Assembly: GCA_031412335.1 (NCBI GenBank)
Contig: JANOCT010000008.1
Coordinates: forward strand, 1-64,000
Length of the DNA: 64,000 nt
Reading direction: 5' to 3'
Source: JBBQYA01 sp031412335
GTDB lineage: Bacteria > Bacteroidota > Bacteroidia > Sphingobacteriales > Sphingobacteriaceae
Below the pieces are notes generated by a model that was not told where the DNA came from, made no database searches, and saw only the letters and a program-made list of their open reading frames with translations. The position numbers were made by a program, and so were the translations under genes. Positions 16,864 through 26,207 of this stretch are shown here, piece by piece; position 1 is the first letter of the stretch, and every line of letters begins with the position of its first letter.

Positions 16864-17382
16864 TTAATTGCTAGTTAATATTTTTTTATTTACACTTATC
16901 TCATTTAATAAATCTATTAAATTTAGTGTTTTCGTAAACATATCCAACGACCCGTCAATTTTATGAGGCCAGTTTTCTTTCAGTTTATCCCAATATAATT
17001 CTACACCGTTACCATCTGGGTCATTTAAATAAATCGCTTCAGATACACCATGATCGGCAGCACCTGTTAAAGGATAATTATTTTTTAATAATCGATCATA
17101 TATTATTGCAAGTTCTTTTCTACTCGGATATAAAATGGCAGTATGATATAAACCTACTCCATATTCAGGAGCTGGTGCTGCATTTTTACTTTGCCAGGTA
17201 TTTAATCCTATGTGGTGGTGGTATCCTCCAGCAGATATAAATGCTGCTTGTTCTCCATATTTGGTTGTAAGTTCAAAACCTAATAAACCACAATAAAATT
17301 CTAGAGATCGTTCAAGATCAGACACTTTTAAATGAATATGACCAATACGAGTGTCTTTAGGTATTGAATATTTATCTTTCAT
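16864..17382 (-). CDS. VOC family (glyoxalase/extradiol dioxygenase fold) protein
   Basis: The 172-residue protein has two beta-alpha-beta-beta-beta modules, IGHIHLKVSDLERSLEFYCG and GLYHTAILYPSRKELAIIYD. Candidate metal ligands are His17, the His near 80 (GLYHTA) and Glu near 128 (NGVELYW). The HHH cluster and the ending PDGNGVELYWD are typical of Bacteroidota catechol-2,3-dioxygenase-like proteins. About 30 extra C-terminal residues follow the core. The stop TAA is directly followed, in the same frame, by the TTG start of the hydrate dehydratase gene, so the two are translationally coupled. The substrate is unknown. Confidence 0.85.
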   Translation of the reverse strand: MKDKYSIPKDTRIGHIHLKVSDLERSLEFYCGLLGFELTTKYGEQAAFISAGGYHHHIGLNTWQSKNAAPAPEYGVGLYHTAILYPSRKELAIIYDRLLKNNYPLTGAADHGVSEAIYLNDPDGNGVELYWDKLKENWPHKIDGSLDMFTKTLNLIDLLNEISVNKKILTSN

Positions 17383-17520
17383 TTAGTTTAAATTTAATCA
17401 TTTAATTCGAAAAGTTATTTGAAATATATTTTCAAATTATAACCTAACGGAAAGCACTTTTTTCAAACAATGAAAACAAAAGTAAATGAATATTCTATGC
17501 TTATGGATTTTTCATTTATT

Positions 17521-18201
17521 CTACAGTTTAATTATTTTTCCATCTTCCATGGTAATTATTCTATGGGTTCTGTCTGCAAAACTTTGGTCGTGGGTTACAA
17601 TTAATAATGTTTGGTTGTATTCTTCTGCCAATTTTTTAAATAAATCGAAAACAATATCACTGTTCTTTTTATCTAAATTACCTGTGGGTTCATCACCCAT
17701 AATAATATCTGGGTCATTTATTAAGGCTCTTGCAATAGCTACTCGTTGTTTTTCTCCGCCTGATAATTGATTGGCTTTTTTTAATGCAAGTTTATCAATA
17801 TCTAATATTTTTAATTTTTGCATGGCTCGTTCTTCTACTTCTTTTTCTAAAAACTCTCCCAACTTTAATCCAGGCAGCATTACATTTTTTAATACAGTAA
17901 ATTCATCTAACAAATAATGAAACTGAAATACAAAGCCAATTTTCTCATTTCGCACTTTTGCCAGTTCTGCTTCTCTTTTCTTCACCATTGAAATACCATC
18001 TATCAATAATTCACCTTCATAATCTGTATCCATGGTTGATAAAATATATAAGAGCGTAGATTTACCACATCCAGATTTCCCAGTAAGTGCTACAAACTCG
18101 CCTTTGGCAACAGAAAAATTAATATCTGTAAGTACTTTTACTTTTACAGGGTCATTAAATTCTTTATTAATGTTTCGGGCTTCTAAAATTATCTCGCTCA
18201 T
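17521..18201 (-). CDS. ABC transporter ATP-binding protein, MacB/LolD type
   Basis: The 226-residue ATPase has Walker A GKSGCGKST (41-49), signature LSGGE (146-150), Walker B IIMGDE (166-171) and switch His204 (VTHD). The size and the PTGNLD element after Walker B are those of the MacB/LolD/FtsE class, which powers mechanotransmission rather than import. It is the last gene of an operon: its start is 1 base from the permease stop, and the permease in turn overlaps the adaptor gene by 4 bases. Together they form a tripartite-like export or lipoprotein-handling system. Confidence 0.92.
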   Translation of the reverse strand: MSEIILEARNINKEFNDPVKVKVLTDINFSVAKGEFVALTGKSGCGKSTLLYILSTMDTDYEGELLIDGISMVKKREAELAKVRNEKIGFVFQFHYLLDEFTVLKNVMLPGLKLGEFLEKEVEERAMQKLKILDIDKLALKKANQLSGGEKQRVAIARALINDPDIIMGDEPTGNLDKKNSDIVFDLFKKLAEEYNQTLLIVTHDQSFADRTHRIITMEDGKIIKL

Positions 18202-18202
18202 T

Positions 18203-19462
18203 TTATTTTCCTCTAATGATAATTACAGGATCTATTTTACTTGCTTTACGAGATGGAAACCAACCTGCAAGAAATGTAGTGATTAATGAAAATATTGCAG
18301 CAATTATATAGAAAACAGGATTATAATTGATTGGATAGGTTTTTATAGTTGGTAAAGATGCTGTTGAAAATGGTATTAAGTCAATAATACCCGACAAACC
18401 CAGCCCTAATATTAAACCAGCTAAACCACCAAAAAAACCAATACTAATGGCTATTGATAAAAAAATATTTTGAACATCTTTACCTGAAAAACCTGTTGCT
18501 TTTAAAATAGCTATAGTATCCATTTTTTCATATATCATCATATTTAGAATATTATAAATTCCAAATCCAGCTACTATTAATAATACTACACCTACTGAAT
18601 ATGAAATAAGTGTTCTTACAAAACTCCCAGTTTCAAATTGTGAATTAGCCGTTTGAATATCTACAGCATCTATTTCAAAAAGTGTTGCATATTCTCTTGC
18701 TACAGGAGGTGCCAGTGTAACATCTTTGAGCTTAATTTGAATATCAGTAATAAAAGTATTTGGTTTGCCCATTAGTTTTTGAACGGTTGCAATAGAGGCA
18801 TAACTTTGAGTATTGTCAATATTTTGAATACCAGTTTGATATAATCCTGTTACCTTAAGCTGAAATATTTCGCCACTAATAGTTGATACCTGCACTCTAT
18901 CGCCAATATTTACGGTAAGCTTGTTTGCCAATCCAATTCCCAAAATAATACTGTTGGTTATTTTATCAATGTCAGAAGTCTCACCTTCAATAATATAATC
19001 ATCAAAATGAAACAATTTTCCTTCGTTTAGTATGTCAATACCATTTACAACTCCTGCAATATCAACAGCTACATTATTAAAAAATATTGGGGTTATTAAT
19101 TTAGGAGCTACGCCTAATACTCGGCTGTCTTTTTGAAGTGTTTGTATAATTGCTGCACTATTATAAATTTCTTGTCTTGCATTTCCCGACTTTATTGAAC
19201 TAATAAAATTATGATTGTTTTCGCTGTTTAGTAGTTTATTTATTGGCTGGTTTTTATTGGGTTTTATTTCATTATAAAGCCTAACATGAGCGGTTCTGTT
19301 TAGCAACAATCCATCCAATAAATCATTTAAACCGGCCATAAAGCTAAGCAGAGAGATAAACATGGTAATACTGAAAGTTACACCCACAGCGGCTATTAGT
19401 GTTTGTTTCCACCTTGCTAATAATAATGATTTAGCTATGCTGATGATGAGTTTAGCATTCAT
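18203..19462 (-). CDS. ABC transporter permease, FtsX/MacB type
   Basis: The 419-residue protein has one N-terminal helix (about 18-42), a large periplasmic domain (about 45-275), then three C-terminal helices (about 283-305, 335-358, 375-400), which is the four-helix MacB topology. The C-terminus WFPSRKASKIDPVIIIRGK carries the usual FtsX-family signature PxxxAxxxxPxxxLR in modified form. The ATG overlaps the adaptor stop (ATGA, 19459-19462). The substrate is unknown; export or transport of a small molecule, peptide or lipoprotein fits the class. Confidence 0.9.
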   Translation of the reverse strand: MNAKLIISIAKSLLLARWKQTLIAAVGVTFSITMFISLLSFMAGLNDLLDGLLLNRTAHVRLYNEIKPNKNQPINKLLNSENNHNFISSIKSGNARQEIYNSAAIIQTLQKDSRVLGVAPKLITPIFFNNVAVDIAGVVNGIDILNEGKLFHFDDYIIEGETSDIDKITNSIILGIGLANKLTVNIGDRVQVSTISGEIFQLKVTGLYQTGIQNIDNTQSYASIATVQKLMGKPNTFITDIQIKLKDVTLAPPVAREYATLFEIDAVDIQTANSQFETGSFVRTLISYSVGVVLLIVAGFGIYNILNMMIYEKMDTIAILKATGFSGKDVQNIFLSIAISIGFFGGLAGLILGLGLSGIIDLIPFSTASLPTIKTYPINYNPVFYIIAAIFSLITTFLAGWFPSRKASKIDPVIIIRGK

Positions 19463-20541
19463 AATACAGGTTTATAAATAAAATCATTAACTGTTATGCC
19501 ACTTAGAATTTCCACTTTCTCATAATCTTTTAACCCAACAATTACATTTCTTTTTTTCTTTGATTCAATCCAAACACTATCACCTTGGAGTAAATAATTG
19601 CGAGGAATAGTTATCGCTTTTTCTTTTTGTTGAATTATTATATTTGCTTCACAAGTTAAATTTGGATATAGTATATTTGGTTGTTTTATAAATACTGCTT
19701 CTATTGTAAATGATTTTGATTTTTCGTTCATTATTGGATTTATTTTGGTAACCCTAGCTTCAAAAACTTGCCCCTTATAGCTATCCATACTCAATATAAT
19801 TTTTTGACTAAGTTTAATTCTGTTAATGTCAAATTCATCTACTTGTAATTCCATCATAAAATTATTGGCGTCACCAATTAATGCAACCGGATTTAGGGTA
19901 TTTACCATTTCGCCTTTTTTCATTAATAAATCATAAATTTTACCATCAGCACCGCTTTTAATGGTGTAATCATTTTTTAATGTTGATGCTATTTGTAAAT
20001 TATTTTGAGATTGTTTTGCCTGAAAGCTTATTTGCTTTTGTAATTGAGTATAACGCAATTTAGCTGATTGGTAGGCTGTTGCTGAACTTTTATAAGCAAG
20101 CTGCTTTTGCTCTAATTCATTTTTACTTCCAATATTTTGATTCCATAAATTTTGTTGGCGTTGTTGTAAAAGTGCATCTTCTTCCATTTTTGATTTTGCA
20201 AGTTCTGAAGCGATTTGTAATTCTTCTAGTTTTTCGGCATTATTAATCTTAGCGGCAAAATCAGCAGATAATGCAGCATTTTCTGTATTTATTTGAGAAC
20301 TAGTATTAACCAATTTCATAATTAAATCACCTTCATTTACCAGATCGCCTTCTTTCACAAATATTTCTGCAATAACACCATTTACTGTTGAAAATACTTT
20401 GTATTGATTATTAGATTTTATAATGCCCGAAGCATAAACAGATTCTGTTATTATTTCTTCTATTGGATTTATTTTATCCTGTTTGCTTTTACAACCAATT
20501 ATAAAAAGGCTAATAATTAGAAATGCTACTTTTGAATGCAT
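19459..20541 (-). CDS. HlyD/RND-type periplasmic adaptor lipoprotein
   Basis: The 360-residue protein has a lipoprotein signal (FLIISLFIIGC, lipid Cys17). A lipoyl-like half (KVFSTVNGVIAEIFVKEGDL), a coiled-coil hairpin (about 85-185, rich in Gln, Glu and Lys), and the returning lipoyl half (TIKSGADGKIYDLLMKKGEM) follow, then a beta-barrel domain. It bridges the inner-membrane ABC permease to the outer membrane, as MacA does. No outer-membrane TolC-like gene lies next to it, so it must use one encoded elsewhere or work without one. Confidence 0.9.
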   Translation of the reverse strand: MHSKVAFLIISLFIIGCKSKQDKINPIEEIITESVYASGIIKSNNQYKVFSTVNGVIAEIFVKEGDLVNEGDLIMKLVNTSSQINTENAALSADFAAKINNAEKLEELQIASELAKSKMEEDALLQQRQQNLWNQNIGSKNELEQKQLAYKSSATAYQSAKLRYTQLQKQISFQAKQSQNNLQIASTLKNDYTIKSGADGKIYDLLMKKGEMVNTLNPVALIGDANNFMMELQVDEFDINRIKLSQKIILSMDSYKGQVFEARVTKINPIMNEKSKSFTIEAVFIKQPNILYPNLTCEANIIIQQKEKAITIPRNYLLQGDSVWIESKKKRNVIVGLKDYEKVEILSGITVNDFIYKPVL

Positions 20542-20555
20542 AATTATATTTTTTA

Positions 20556-21020
20556 TTAAAGGTATATTGGCTTTTTATAATAATTTCTAACAGAAGGTAA
20601 CAATGCAAAAATAATCATAGGAATAGCATACAGCATATAAAAAGTTTGTAGCCAACCCACGCCCTGCACATAAATGGTTTCTACGTGAATCCAAATAATT
20701 AAAGCAAAAGCCACATAAATACTAAACGACCAAGCCCATTGCATATCTTTAAAAAAATTAAAATACTCTGCAAATGGGGAGGCTGTTTTTTTGATTAAAA
20801 AGAATATTAATACGGATGGAAAAAGCCCTAAAACAACAAATAAAATAATACCTGGGATTAAGAAATCAGTAAAAGGTGAATTATTTAAAATTGATAAAGG
20901 CATACCTCCAATCAATTTACCCGAAGGAGAAATGATTAATGCGCCACCACCACCAATTGCACTTAAGCCAAGGAAACCTAATAGTATTAAATGAAAATTT
21001 CTTGCTGTTATTGATTTCAT
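20556..21020 (-). CDS. Small membrane protein, four helices
   Basis: The 154-residue product has four hydrophobic helices, with a periplasmic-looking loop between the first and second (IISPSGKLIGGMPLSILNNS). Similar small proteins with PSGxxxGMPLSxL occur in many bacteria without known function. It is 14 bases upstream of the adaptor gene on the same strand and probably co-transcribed. It may be linked to the ABC system only by position. Confidence 0.65.
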   Translation of the reverse strand: MKSITARNFHLILLGFLGLSAIGGGGALIISPSGKLIGGMPLSILNNSPFTDFLIPGIILFVVLGLFPSVLIFFLIKKTASPFAEYFNFFKDMQWAWSFSIYVAFALIIWIHVETIYVQGVGWLQTFYMLYAIPMIIFALLPSVRNYYKKPIYL

Positions 21021-21022
21021 AA

Positions 21023-21370
21023 TTATTGAGTAAGGATTCTATAAACAACGCCACAAAGTATAATGATGAAAAAGCTTGTATAAATTAGTTTGTTATACTT
21101 TGCTAACCAATTTGGTAAATAAATATCAAAGTTGTCTTTGTTGGAATCTGAATATTTTCGAGCCAATATGGTAAGTGGACACATTTTTTTGAAAATAGTT
21201 AATACAATTCCTTCACAAATAATAAGCGCAATACCAATCCAAACATATTTATCAATTTTATTTACGATTACAGCGTAAGCCATATAGAATAATACCACAT
21301 TGAAAAAAAGCCAAATGATGGTGTGAATAATTTTTATGAAAGTTAATTTTGTTAATTGTGTCAAAAACAT
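21023..21370 (-). CDS. Small membrane protein, three helices
   Basis: The 115-residue product has three hydrophobic helices (about 15-33, 42-60, 93-112). A loop, KKMCPLTILARKYSDS followed by NFDIYLPNWLAKYNK, has the CPLT element seen in several small membrane families such as DUF2784. I cannot assign the family with certainty. Its stop is 2 bases from the next gene start, so it is part of the same transcript. Confidence 0.65.
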   Translation of the reverse strand: MFLTQLTKLTFIKIIHTIIWLFFNVVLFYMAYAVIVNKIDKYVWIGIALIICEGIVLTIFKKMCPLTILARKYSDSNKDNFDIYLPNWLAKYNKLIYTSFFIIILCGVVYRILTQ

Positions 21371-21383
21371 GTTATTTTTCTTT

Positions 21384-21755
21384 CTATGATTTGATAGTAT
21401 TTTTATTTGGATAATACCCTTTCAAAGTCAGGTAAAGTCCAATTACCAACAAAACAGTCAATAATAAATAGGTTGGAAAATTTTTACCTGCTTGTTTTGC
21501 AGTTGGAAAAAACATTCTTAGCAAACCAAGTATGACTGTTAACCATCCAAGCAGTGTTATTAAGATTATCCAACTACGAACCCAAAAATTATGTACTCTA
21601 ATGATAGAAATTCCTCCAACAAAAAGCAATACTCCATTAAGAATTGTTACACTTGGAATGTTACTTTCCCAAATAGATAAATTCATCATCTCCGATAGTG
21701 TCATTACACTAAGTGTGGGACCTATTATTTGAGCAAGTTGTCGTGAATGTATCAT
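21384..21755 (-). CDS. Small membrane protein, four helices
   Basis: I chose the ATG at 21755, giving 123 residues starting MIHSRQLAQIIGPTLSVM. The open frame reaches back to 21821, but that would overlap the nitroreductase gene by 41 bases and add a basic tail. Four hydrophobic helices fill the protein, with a conserved-looking VHNFWVRSWIILITLLGW in the middle. Similar sequences are widespread conserved hypotheticals. The function is unknown. Confidence 0.65.
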   Translation of the reverse strand: MIHSRQLAQIIGPTLSVMTLSEMMNLSIWESNIPSVTILNGVLLFVGGISIIRVHNFWVRSWIILITLLGWLTVILGLLRMFFPTAKQAGKNFPTYLLLTVLLVIGLYLTLKGYYPNKNTIKS

Positions 21756-21780
21756 TTTAATACTTTGTTTTTTTGTGTCG

Positions 21781-22518
21781 TCAAATCGCTTTGTTTTTAA
21801 TTTTTTTATACACTTCCTCAAAAGGCAATCTCATTCTATCTCCCCAAACTCCATTCTCATCTCTTATGCCACAAGATACAACCATATTAATTTCTGCACC
21901 AAAAGGCAATTTTAAGATGTCTTTCACTTTTCTACTATCAAAACCCTCCATTGGGCAGGTATCATAATTTTCATTAGCCATTGCCAGCATAAATGTTTGA
22001 GCCGCTAAAGCACATGTTTTATGCACTACAACCCTCATATCATTTTCAGATACTTGATAAACAATTGGTCGGAAAAGTCCTATAATGTTCACAAATATTA
22101 TTCTGACTATTCCGAAAACTCCTAAAAAACGGAAGTATAAAAAAGGTATTATTCTTCCAAAATACATTTTCCAGTTTTTGATTCTTTTCTCTTGTTTTTC
22201 CTTTGGGCTATTTGACAGCACATTTTGAATTTCTAACTCCATCATCTTTTTTGCTCGCTTTTTATAAAAATCCTGCCTCGTTACAAAAATTACCATTTGC
22301 TGGGCAGTAGTTGCCGATTGTTGATTTAAACAAGCCACAGATAGTTTTTTTAGAATTTCAGGATTTATTACATGGTAAAACTCCCATAGTTGCATGTTTG
22401 AACTATTGGGAGCTAAAGTGGCTAATTCTATGCAATGCTTAACTTTTTCTTCATCTATTGAAAGCGTTTTAAAATGCCTTACCGAGCGCCTGAAATTTAT
22501 TATTTCCTCTAAAGTCAT
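21781..22518 (-). CDS. Nitroreductase family protein
   Basis: The 245-residue protein opens with the FMN-binding signature FRRSVRHF (about 9-16). It has LAPNSSNMQLWEF near residues 35-47 and a C-terminal half with TFMLAMANENYDTCPMEGFD and FGAEINMVVSCG. These are the usual nitroreductase-fold elements for FMN and NAD(P)H. Between them lies an insert (about 105-155) with a hydrophobic stretch (FGRIIPFLYFRFLGVFGIVR), longer than in NfsB-type enzymes. The insert may form a lid or contact the membrane. The substrate is unknown. Confidence 0.87.
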   Translation of the reverse strand: MTLEEIINFRRSVRHFKTLSIDEEKVKHCIELATLAPNSSNMQLWEFYHVINPEILKKLSVACLNQQSATTAQQMVIFVTRQDFYKKRAKKMMELEIQNVLSNSPKEKQEKRIKNWKMYFGRIIPFLYFRFLGVFGIVRIIFVNIIGLFRPIVYQVSENDMRVVVHKTCALAAQTFMLAMANENYDTCPMEGFDSRKVKDILKLPFGAEINMVVSCGIRDENGVWGDRMRLPFEEVYKKIKNKAI

Positions 22519-22592
22519 TTTTAATTTTAAGTTAATATTATTAATGTATTTCCGTATTTATGTTAATTTGGTTTACACATTGGTGCGTTGTT

Positions 22593-23423
22593 TCACGCAG
22601 TATAATTTTTTACTTCAACAGTATTATTTTTAGGATTATGTGCAATGCCGAAAATAACCGATAAGATAAACTCAAAAGCGAAAACAACGATTACTTTCCA
22701 ATTTAAGTTTAGTTGCAAAACACCATTATTGCCCACATACAGTGCTAAACCAATACAGCTATTAAACCATGCGTGGCTTAGAATACATAGGAATAAGTTG
22801 TTGGTATATTTATAAAGTGTAGTGAAACTAGCAGTTAATACCAAACCCGATAAAAAATACAACCAAAATGGAAATCCACTTTGTACTGATCCTTTCATAA
22901 ACCATAATGGCAAATGCCATGAACTCCATATAATTCCAACAACTAAAACTGAGGGCAAATAGGTGATTGATTTTTCTAATTTGGGTTGCAAAATACCCCG
23001 CCAACCTAATTCTTCTAGGCCGCCTAAAACGATTACAAATGGTATATTAATGAGAAAGGATAAAATGGAAATATGTTTATTAATACCGAAAGAAATCCAA
23101 ATCATAAACACTCGCCACACTAAAAACAAGCCGAATATCAACCAAACTTTTGACGTGGGTTTCTTTCCAAAAATGCATTGTATAAATGATTTGCCAAAAA
23201 AATCGTCCTTAAACTTTAGGTAAATCAAATAGGCACTAAAGGCAGCTCCTAAACTACCAATGGTATAAGGTATCCAAAATAAAGGCGTACCATACAAAAG
23301 GGTATTAAAATAAATATTGCTAATAATAATGATTAACCAACTTGACCACGTAATAGAAAAGGTATAAAATAGAAAAAGTTCTATTTGTTTTAATGATTGC
23401 ACTCTTCTAACTATACTTTTCAT
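22593..23423 (-). CDS. CPBP family intramembrane metalloprotease
   Basis: The 276-residue polytopic protein has the three CPBP (CAAX protease/Abi) motifs. These are EELGWRG with Glu137, Glu138 and Arg142; SSWHLPLW with His170; and LSHAWFNS with His217. About eight membrane helices are visible. The family cleaves membrane substrates, but some bacterial members act in peptide immunity or protein sorting. The start overlaps the upstream DUF6064 gene by 17 bases, so the two are coupled. Confidence 0.9.
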   Translation of the reverse strand: MKSIVRRVQSLKQIELFLFYTFSITWSSWLIIIISNIYFNTLLYGTPLFWIPYTIGSLGAAFSAYLIYLKFKDDFFGKSFIQCIFGKKPTSKVWLIFGLFLVWRVFMIWISFGINKHISILSFLINIPFVIVLGGLEELGWRGILQPKLEKSITYLPSVLVVGIIWSSWHLPLWFMKGSVQSGFPFWLYFLSGLVLTASFTTLYKYTNNLFLCILSHAWFNSCIGLALYVGNNGVLQLNLNWKVIVVFAFEFILSVIFGIAHNPKNNTVEVKNYTA

Positions 23424-24078
23424 TTTTTACAATTAATAAATGGTGCAATTTTCTATTCCGATAAATCAATAAAAAAACGGTAATTAAACTTGTCACTATC
23501 AAAGCTGTATCTTCTAAAATGCCAAATTGAAAAGCTGCCATAAAACCTATTATAGACCAAATCAATGGGATAATAAGTATTGTAAATGGGCATTTCTTCT
23601 GATTTAATAATAGTATTCCAAAAGTGAAAATAGTAGTGGGGCAAGGCAAACCAAATGCTGGTGAATAAGGATAAACATGACCAAATAAATATCCCAGAAA
23701 CGGATAAATAACCAAAGCGAATAAAACCAAGATTAATCCTGTAATTCCGTATTTATCATTTTTAAATTGAAACGATAATTTATTTTGAAAAATACCAAAA
23801 ATTAAAAACAAAAAACCCTGAATAATAAATAACCCGCCAAATAAATAGGCGGCTTTATTTATTGATGTAAATAAAATGATATGGTAAACAATTCCCATCC
23901 ACAACCAAAAAAATGAAAGAATGATACTGATATTTTTATCAGATTTTGAATTGGGTTTTATCAAAAAATAAATGATTATAAAGCCTAAAAAATAAAATAG
24001 CCATTGCAATGGAAAAACTGACTGATTGTAGTTTTTAAAAACATCTAAAAATTGTGCAAGAGTGAAAGGAGGATTCAT
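23407..24078 (-). CDS. DUF6064 family membrane protein
   Basis: The 223-residue product opens MNPPFTLAQFLDVFKNYNQS and has about seven hydrophobic helices. The motif GHVYPYSPAFGLPCPTTIF in the loop before the sixth helix is characteristic of DUF6064. The function of this family is unknown. It overlaps the CPBP protease gene and lies 37 bases after the small membrane protein gene, so the three form one transcript. Confidence 0.8.
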   Translation of the reverse strand: MNPPFTLAQFLDVFKNYNQSVFPLQWLFYFLGFIIIYFLIKPNSKSDKNISIILSFFWLWMGIVYHIILFTSINKAAYLFGGLFIIQGFLFLIFGIFQNKLSFQFKNDKYGITGLILVLFALVIYPFLGYLFGHVYPYSPAFGLPCPTTIFTFGILLLNQKKCPFTILIIPLIWSIIGFMAAFQFGILEDTALIVTSLITVFLLIYRNRKLHHLLIVKNEKYS

Positions 24079-24115
24079 TTTAGAAGTTTTGCAATCTATA
24101 ATTTTTAGTTTCTAG

Positions 24116-24589
24116 CTAATCCTCATCGTTACTTGGTTGCTTAATTGTGCTTTCTCTAATTTCACTATGTCTAATTTCCCCACCAGATGATCCGGTTTGT
24201 TTAGCAAAATACAAAGTGATAATGGAAACTAGAATTATTAGGTAAGTAATAGTATTGGAAAACGTTTTTTTATAATAATTGGACCACAAACCTATCAAAG
24301 AAGACCCTCCCAAAACGTAGCAAAAAATTGCAAATGTTTCGGCAATCTCTTCATGGGTTTTAATTAAATTTTCATCAACTCCTGATAATTTTTCAATAAC
24401 TTCTTCTGCACCTTCTCCAGTTACGAAAGCTGGTATGGTAATAATTGCACCTAAAATAAAAATTAAATAAGCAGTACGTTTTATGATCTCAGATTTGAAT
24501 ATTATTCCTCCTATCAATATTAATAACCCAATCACAGGAATAATAATTGGTAAATGGTTTAAAACTAAATGTAAGTGTGCATCGTTCAT
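24116..24589 (-). CDS. Conserved membrane protein, DUF2231-like
   Basis: The 157-residue product opens MNDAHLHLVLNHLPIIIPVI, with two or three histidines ahead of the first helix. It has four hydrophobic helices and a loop TGEGAEEVIEKLSGV followed by THEEIAETF. The His-rich opening, GEGAEE and HEE elements resemble DUF2231-type proteins, in which heme or metal binding is suspected. Proteins of this form are common in Bacteroidota. The function is unknown. It heads the unit with DUF6064 and the CPBP protease. Confidence 0.7.
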   Translation of the reverse strand: MNDAHLHLVLNHLPIIIPVIGLLILIGGIIFKSEIIKRTAYLIFILGAIITIPAFVTGEGAEEVIEKLSGVDENLIKTHEEIAETFAIFCYVLGGSSLIGLWSNYYKKTFSNTITYLIILVSIITLYFAKQTGSSGGEIRHSEIRESTIKQPSNDED

Positions 24590-24710
24590 GGTTTTATTTT
24601 TAAAATATTAATTCAAAAAAGTGAAATAGAACTTCAAATTATTTTAAGATTAGAAATTAAATAATTTGATTTAGGATTTATATCTAATACTTATCAAATA
24701 GCTACCCAGT

Positions 24711-25289
24711 TTATTTTTGCCTTTTTCCAAGAGTTTCTACTTCTTGTAACCATTGCCTTCTCTTTTTATCATCAGATGATTTTATTGGCTCGAATGAAGT
24801 AATTTTAACTGGTTTCACTCCGCAAAATTCTAATACTCCAACTTTAATTGCATTATGTCCAGCATTTTTATTAATCAACCAATAATACCATTTTGGAGTA
24901 TCCATTGTCACGATAAGTCTTGCTGTCTTTCCTTTTAATAATTTATCCCAAAACGGGGAGTTTTCCCGATATTTAAAAGCAAAACCAGGAAGAAAAACCC
25001 TATCGAAAAAACCTTTTAATAATGCTGGAAAAGTAGACCACCAATTCGGATAAACAAACACCAAATGATTTGCCTCTAAAATAGCTTCTTGCATTTTAAT
25101 TAAATCAGGCTCTAATTCACTTATTTTTCGATATCCAGAGGTCAAAATGGGATTGAATTGCAAATCAATTAAATGAACCAATTTGCATTCTGCTCCTGCT
25201 GCATCTGCCCCTTTTTTATAGCTTTCTCCTAAGGCAAAACAAAAACTTTCTTTGTCTGGATGCCCGTTGATTATTAGAATGTTTTTCAT
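24711..25289 (-). CDS. NAD(P)H-quinone-type oxidoreductase, flavodoxin-like fold
   Basis: The 192-residue protein matches the KefF/MdaB/YwrO group. It opens KNILIINGHPDKESFCFAL, the FMN/FAD phosphate loop. FVYPNWWSTFPALLKGFFDR (about 80-99) and LIVTMDTPKWYYW (about 123-135) follow. It probably reduces quinones by two electrons with NAD(P)H. The gene stands alone, with 121 bases downstream and 88 bases upstream, at the start of the stress and redox block. Confidence 0.88.
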   Translation of the reverse strand: MKNILIINGHPDKESFCFALGESYKKGADAAGAECKLVHLIDLQFNPILTSGYRKISELEPDLIKMQEAILEANHLVFVYPNWWSTFPALLKGFFDRVFLPGFAFKYRENSPFWDKLLKGKTARLIVTMDTPKWYYWLINKNAGHNAIKVGVLEFCGVKPVKITSFEPIKSSDDKKRRQWLQEVETLGKRQK

Positions 25290-25377
25290 TATTTAGTTTT
25301 TTTAAAATCCTTCGGCTTGACTCAAAACTATAGCACTGGCTTGTTTTGGTTTTGTTAATTGCTGTTATATATAGTTA

Positions 25378-26094
25378 TTATGCAATACTCACATTAAATA
25401 TATATCCTACTAAAGCAGTGAGTCCCATTGCCACAGTTCCCCAAAATACAATTCTAATTATAGCTTTTTTAATACTTGAACCACCAGTTTTTGCCGCTAC
25501 TGTACCTAAAATTATTAAGAAGAAAAGAGCAAAACCATAAAGAGAATATTCCAAAGTTTCTAAAGGCAAAAATAAAGTTACCAAAAGTGGTAATATTCCT
25601 CCTACAGTAAATGCTGCACCAGAAGCAAATGCAGCTTTTATGGGTTTAGCTTGGCTAATTTCATTTATTCCTAATTCGTCTCTAATGTGTGCTCCTAATA
25701 CATCGTGGCTTGATAATTCTTTTGCTACTATTAAAGCAGTTGATTTTTGTAAACCTCTTTTTTCATAAATTTCTGCTAATCGTTGTAATTCTATTACGGG
25801 CATATCCTTCAATTCTTGCTTTTCACGTTCTAGGTCTGATTTTTCTACATCTGTTTGAGAACTTACAGAAACGTATTCACCAGCTGCCATAGATAATGCG
25901 CCACCTACCAACCCAGCTACTGTTGCCAATATAATTAGTTCTCTTACATTACTTGCAGCTGCAACCCCTATTGCAAGACTTGCTGTTGAAAGAATTCCGT
26001 CATTTGCACCAAGCACCGCTGCCCTAAGCCAATTGCTGCGGTGTATGTAATGATTAGCTAAATAATTATTAACTACGTCCGTTTCATTTTTCAT
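25378..26094 (-). CDS. VIT1/CCC1 family transporter
   Basis: The 238-residue membrane protein has the family opening WLRAAVLGANDGILSTASLA (about 23-42). ALSMAAGEYVSVSSQTDVEKSDLE follows, with the E and D residues at the metal path. A cytoplasmic helical part runs from about 80 to 140, then three C-terminal helices. Eukaryotic relatives move iron or manganese into vacuoles. In bacteria it probably exports or sequesters ferrous iron or manganese, which fits the nearby Dps gene. Confidence 0.9.
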   Translation of the reverse strand: MKNETDVVNNYLANHYIHRSNWLRAAVLGANDGILSTASLAIGVAAASNVRELIILATVAGLVGGALSMAAGEYVSVSSQTDVEKSDLEREKQELKDMPVIELQRLAEIYEKRGLQKSTALIVAKELSSHDVLGAHIRDELGINEISQAKPIKAAFASGAAFTVGGILPLLVTLFLPLETLEYSLYGFALFFLIILGTVAAKTGGSSIKKAIIRIVFWGTVAMGLTALVGYIFNVSIA

Positions 26095-26207
26095 ATTTTT
26101 TGCTAATTTTAATTTTTCTGTTAATTATTTTGTTTCAGAGCTGATAATATGCTTTTAATTTTAAGTCCATTTTAGGAAAGCTTATAATTGTGAAGTGTAT
26201 TGATAAG

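Noticed and set aside
17458..17476. TTTTCA/TGAAAA inverted repeat upstream of the VOC gene
   Set aside because: Six-base AT-rich arms with a five-base centre are expected by chance in this composition.
21756..21821. N-terminal extension of the small membrane protein starting at 21821
   Set aside because: It would overlap the nitroreductase gene by 41 bases and add a basic tail before the first helix; the ATG at 21755 is better.
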